A DNA stretch of 23,245 bases from an uncultured Collinsella sp. (GTDB lineage: Bacteria; Actinomycetota; Coriobacteriia; Coriobacteriales; Coriobacteriaceae), in assembly GCA_902478945.1 (NCBI GenBank), contig CABSMX010000024.1, positions 1 to 23,245 on the forward strand. The letters are read 5' to 3'. Of the stretch, positions 13,311 through 23,245 are shown one piece after another. Numbering within the stretch: the first letter of the stretch is position 1; each line of letters begins with the position of its first letter. The notes under the pieces were generated by a model that was not told the origin of the DNA, ran no database searches, and worked only from the letters and a program-made list of their open reading frames with translations. The translations under genes were made by a program, and so were the position numbers.

Positions 13311-13604
13311 ACGTTCCCTGCCAAATAGGGACAGGTTTATTTTGGTCGGTTTTATCTGGGGAAACGCTGCGCTCCAGCGGTGATCTGCTCTCATCTGTCG
13401 TATGAAAATCGGCGGCGTTTTCGGAAGTATGCGGCAAATTATGAACTTGCCGAGCACGCAGGGGTTTTGCGATAACAAACCCGCAGGTAGAGCGCTTGTG
13501 CATATGCGGCGTGGTCGACCCATCAAGATTTTGCCGCATACTTCCGAAATCGCACCTCAAAATGATCCGTTTTCCTCCGTCCCCAAGGGATCAACGGAAC
13601 GCAA
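13311..13604. repeat. Composite palindromic element with a 26-base inverted repeat
   Basis: A 26-base inverted repeat (13415-13440 and 13528-13553, 24 of 26 complementary, centre TTCGGAAGTATGCGGCAAA) encloses 87 bases with an inner GGGTTT/AAACCC hairpin. Outside it are further hairpins. A stem of GT plus CCCT paired with AGGGAC lies at 13313-13332. CGCTG/CAGCG lies near 13365-13379. GATCC/GGATC lies at 13564-13592. No ORF of interest is present. The look is that of a non-coding mobile or repeat unit. The outer boundaries are uncertain. Confidence 0.6.
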
Positions 13605-13626
13605 CAGGTTGAGCATACGCAAGCGA

Positions 13627-13726
13627 GCGGCCCCCAGAGCGTACAAGGTGGCATGAAAAAGGCAGGGCTTTGACCTTTTGGTCATGCCCTGCCTTTTGAA
13701 TGACAGATTGTAGCTCTGGGGGCCGC
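13627..13726 (-). terminator. rpoC terminator nested in a 14-bp inverted repeat
   Basis: The inner part is a classical terminator on the minus strand: GGCAGGGC paired with GCCCTGCC, extended by TGACC/GGTCA around TTTT (13661-13693), followed by five T. It is A/T-flanked on both sides and could also stop transcription from the other direction. It is enclosed by a perfect 14-base inverted repeat, GCGGCCCCCAGAGC (13627-13640) and GCTCTGGGGGCCGC (13713-13726), with an extra TACAA/TTGTA pairing inside. Confidence 0.9.
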
Positions 13727-13742
13727 ACAGCGACGGAGATCT

Positions 13743-13764
13743 CCGCCGTTCGTTAGAACGGCGG
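13743..13764 (-). other. Hairpin just after the rpoC stop codon
   Basis: CCGCCGTTC and GAACGGCGG form a perfect 9-bp stem with a 4-base loop, 6 bases after the rpoC stop. No T run follows. It may stabilise the 3' end of the rpoBC mRNA or cooperate with the terminator further on. Confidence 0.6.
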
Positions 13765-13770
13765 AACTAG

Positions 13771-18246
<4,476 letters not shown>

Positions 18247-18252
18247 AGTCAA

Positions 18253-21744
<3,492 letters not shown>

Positions 21745-21780
21745 CAGGTTTTTCCTCCTTCACGGAAATGCTCGGTGGAT

Positions 21781-21845
21781 TGGCGAGGCATAGCTTCGCC
21801 AGTTATCGCAACCTAATAGTTTATCAGGTACCGACCGTTGAGCAA
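21781..21845 (-). promoter_or_regulatory. rpoB: rpoBC promoter and short leader hairpin
   Basis: On the minus strand TTGCTC (21840-21845) and TAAACT (21818-21823) are 16 bases apart, a plausible housekeeping promoter with its start near 21811. The leader of about 67 bases carries a TGGCGA/TCGCCA hairpin (21781-21801) and ends in GGAGG before the GTG of rpoB. Confidence 0.65.
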
Positions 21846-21922
21846 GAAAAGCCTTGACGTGATTGAGTTTTTGGAGTAGCAAAGTTTTTCGACAGAAAAC
21901 ATGCAGGTAGATGGATATGCAT

Positions 21923-21954
21923 CGAACACCTGTTCATATATTTTCTGTGAACAG
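21923..21954. promoter_or_regulatory. Possible LexA (SOS) box and second palindrome
   Basis: CGAACACCTGTTCA (21924-21937 approximately) fits the Gram-positive/actinobacterial SOS-box pattern GAAC-N4-GTTC. Overlapping it, CTGTTCA (21930-21936) pairs with TGAACAG (21948-21954) across 11 A/T-rich bases. It lies between the galU terminator and the rpoB promoter, about 80 bases from the rpoB -35. No obvious gene lies next to it on either strand, so its function is doubtful. Confidence 0.4.
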
Positions 21955-21978
21955 AGGGCTGGCAATCGCAGCTCTTAT

Positions 21979-22011
21979 AAAAAACGGGCGCGAACCGAAG
22001 TCCGCACCCGT
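21979..22011 (-). terminator. Rho-independent terminator after galU
   Basis: On the minus strand a 12-bp stem (ACGGGTGCGGAC with GTTCGCGCCCGT, two G-U pairs) is closed by a TTCG tetraloop and followed by six T. It lies 21 bases after the galU stop. The wobble pairs form only in the minus-strand RNA, which confirms the orientation. Confidence 0.95.
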
Positions 22012-22032
22012 AAATGTCGATGCCCGAAAGGC

Positions 22033-22941
22033 TTATTTGCGCATCAAACCGCCGCGCTCGTCGATGGCATCCCAGAAGGCGCCGGCAAAGCGAGGATCGC
22101 TTGCAGCCATGAGGGCGTTGGTGGCCATCCAGCCAGACGGGGTACCGGTATCGTAGCCCGACAGCGGGTCGATGACGACGGCATACATGGCCTCGCGGTC
22201 GAGCGAGCGGGCCATGGCGTCGGTCAGCTGGATCTCGCCGCCCTTACCGGCCTGCTGATCGGCCAGCAGGTCCATGACCAACGGGCTCAGCAGGTAGCGA
22301 CCGACGATGTACAGGTTGGACGGAGCCGCCTCGGGAGCGGGCTTCTCGACCAGGCCGCCGATACGCCAAACGGCACCGGGCTCGTCGTCGGCGGCATTCT
22401 CGAAGCCCTCGAGAGCGCCCACGCGATCGCCGGCGATAACGCCATAGCGGCTGACTTCCTCGGGAGCGCACGCGGCAACGGCGATAACAGAAGCGCCACC
22501 GTGCTCCTTGGAGACGGCAAGCATCTTGTCGCAGATGTCGCGGTTGGGCACAACGTAGTCGCCCAGAAGAACCAGGAAGTTCTCCCCTGCCACAGCGTCG
22601 GCGGCAGAGCGAATGGCGTGGCCAAGGCCCTTGGGCTCGTACTGATAGCGGAAGTCGACCGGCATACCACCAGCATGGGCGACGGCGTCGGCGTAGGCGT
22701 CCTTGCCACGCTCGCGAAGCAGGTTCTCGAGCGAGCGATCGGGCTGGAAGTAGCTCAGCAACTCGGGCTTGCCAGGAGAGGTAACGATAATAGCATCGTC
22801 GACCTCATCGGGGTCGAGCGCCTCCTCAACGACGTACTGGATGACCGGTTTGTCGAGCACCGGCAGCATCTCTTTAGGCGTGCACTTGGTGCCAGGCAGA
22901 AAACGCGTGCCAAGACCGGCGGCGGGGATGATTGCCTTCAT
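22033..22941 (-). CDS. galU: UTP-glucose-1-phosphate uridylyltransferase
   Basis: The 302-residue protein begins MKAIIPAAGLGTRFLPGTKC, the nucleotide-binding signature of bacterial GalU, followed by TPKEMLPVLDKPVIQYVVEE. Further family segments are FRYQYEPKGLGHAIRSAADA, NFLVLLGDYVVPN, the sugar-site region PLSGYDTGTPSGWM and the VEKP motif. It makes UDP-glucose for cell-surface glycans and galactose use. The frame continues to a TTG three codons upstream (22950), but the ATG fits the family start and has AAAGGA about 12 bases before it. It is a single-gene unit: its own terminator follows and a promoter candidate lies about 165 bases upstream. Confidence 0.97.
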   Translation of the reverse strand: MKAIIPAAGLGTRFLPGTKCTPKEMLPVLDKPVIQYVVEEALDPDEVDDAIIVTSPGKPELLSYFQPDRSLENLLRERGKDAYADAVAHAGGMPVDFRYQYEPKGLGHAIRSAADAVAGENFLVLLGDYVVPNRDICDKMLAVSKEHGGASVIAVAACAPEEVSRYGVIAGDRVGALEGFENAADDEPGAVWRIGGLVEKPAPEAAPSNLYIVGRYLLSPLVMDLLADQQAGKGGEIQLTDAMARSLDREAMYAVVIDPLSGYDTGTPSGWMATNALMAASDPRFAGAFWDAIDERGGLMRK

Positions 22942-23040
22942 GTTATTCAAGGATCCTTTCGCAGGCGCAGGATGCGCCCTGTGCGTGCGGCACGACGGCC
23001 GCAGAGCAAATTGCGATACCGGTTCATCTTACCGCCGTTA

Positions 23041-23052
23041 ATTAACGTTAAT
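23041..23052. promoter_or_regulatory. Perfect AT-rich palindrome in the galU leader
   Basis: ATTAACGTTAAT is a perfect 12-base palindrome about 90 bases upstream of galU. It could be an operator, but nothing in the window identifies the regulator. Confidence 0.3.
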
Positions 23053-23107
23053 GTAGGCAAGCGCCATTCTTCAGCAGGTCAACGCAAATTATTGCTCGAA
23101 TGGTGCA

Positions 23108-23136
23108 ATTATATCGCCCAACGGTAGCAACGCCAA
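23108..23136 (-). promoter_or_regulatory. Candidate galU promoter
   Basis: On the minus strand a consensus -10 TATAAT (23108-23113) lies 17 bases from TTGGCG (23131-23136). The start would be near 23101, giving a leader of about 160 bases. No better-placed promoter is visible closer to galU; a TTGACC nearby lacks a -10 at the right distance. Confidence 0.5.
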
Positions 23137-23196
23137 AGCACCGCAAGCGGCAGCAATTTGTATGCCGAGCCAACAAAATAGAGGTGACATAATCAG

Positions 23197-23219
23197 AACC
23201 ACCCTTAAAAAGGGTGGTT
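23197..23219. repeat. Hairpin near the contig end
   Basis: AACCACCCT and AGGGTGGTT form a perfect 9-bp stem around TAAAA. No T run follows in the minus direction; in the plus direction TTTGCTCTT follows, at best a weak terminator. It may belong to a gene or element beyond the window. Confidence 0.45.
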
Positions 23220-23245
23220 TGCTCTTAGGGTATAACCCACGGGCC

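Noticed and set aside
21901..23127. A 408-codon plus-strand frame opposite galU
   Set aside because: It runs through the galU terminator and antisense to galU; no recognisable domain.

Overview
This looks like chromosomal DNA from a high-GC actinobacterium, most plausibly a Coriobacteriia gut anaerobe related to Collinsella. That assignment is an inference from Actinobacteria-like RpoB/RpoC, L24 and S12 sequences and high GC; no rRNA gene is present to confirm it. Almost every real gene is on the minus strand, so the biological order runs from high to low coordinates. The first 24 bases are Nextera adapter sequence, not genome.

Layout in transcription order: galU (UTP-glucose-1-phosphate uridylyltransferase) ends in a strong terminator. 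rpoB and rpoC follow from their own promoter. Next is an 820-base intergenic region holding the rpoC terminator, at least three long inverted-repeat structures and the str-operon promoter. The str operon is rpsL, rpsG, fusA, rpsJ, with no tuf, and ends in a terminator. Two accessory genes follow: a cation efflux transporter with a manganese-type metal site and a histidine phosphatase. After another large inverted-repeat element comes the S10 block rplC, rplD, rplW, rplB, rpsS, rplV, rpsC, rplP, rpmC, rpsQ, and then only two spc genes, rplN and rplX, before a terminator. About 690 bases without a recognisable gene and a broken IS3-type transposase fill the low-coordinate end.

The window is thus a transcription/translation core locus: RNA polymerase large subunits, EF-G and 15 ribosomal proteins, arranged differently from the classical str-S10-spc order. 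rpsJ stays with the str operon, tuf is absent, and the spc operon stops after rplX.

The most interesting signals are: (1) a C-terminal extension of RpoC containing a domain that resembles the RNA polymerase alpha-subunit C-terminal domain and keeps most of its DNA-contact residues; (2) replacement of the near-invariant RpoB fork-loop 2 segment by a longer unrelated stretch; (3) two palindromic elements upstream of the two ribosomal operon promoters, with an almost identical 85-nt core but completely different, self-complementary 26-28 bp arms; (4) structured RNA candidates inside the S10/spc block, at rpsQ-rplN and rplW-rplB, each able to form an alternative pairing with the downstream Shine-Dalgarno sequence; and (5) Arg at position 88 of S12, a change known elsewhere to give streptomycin resistance.
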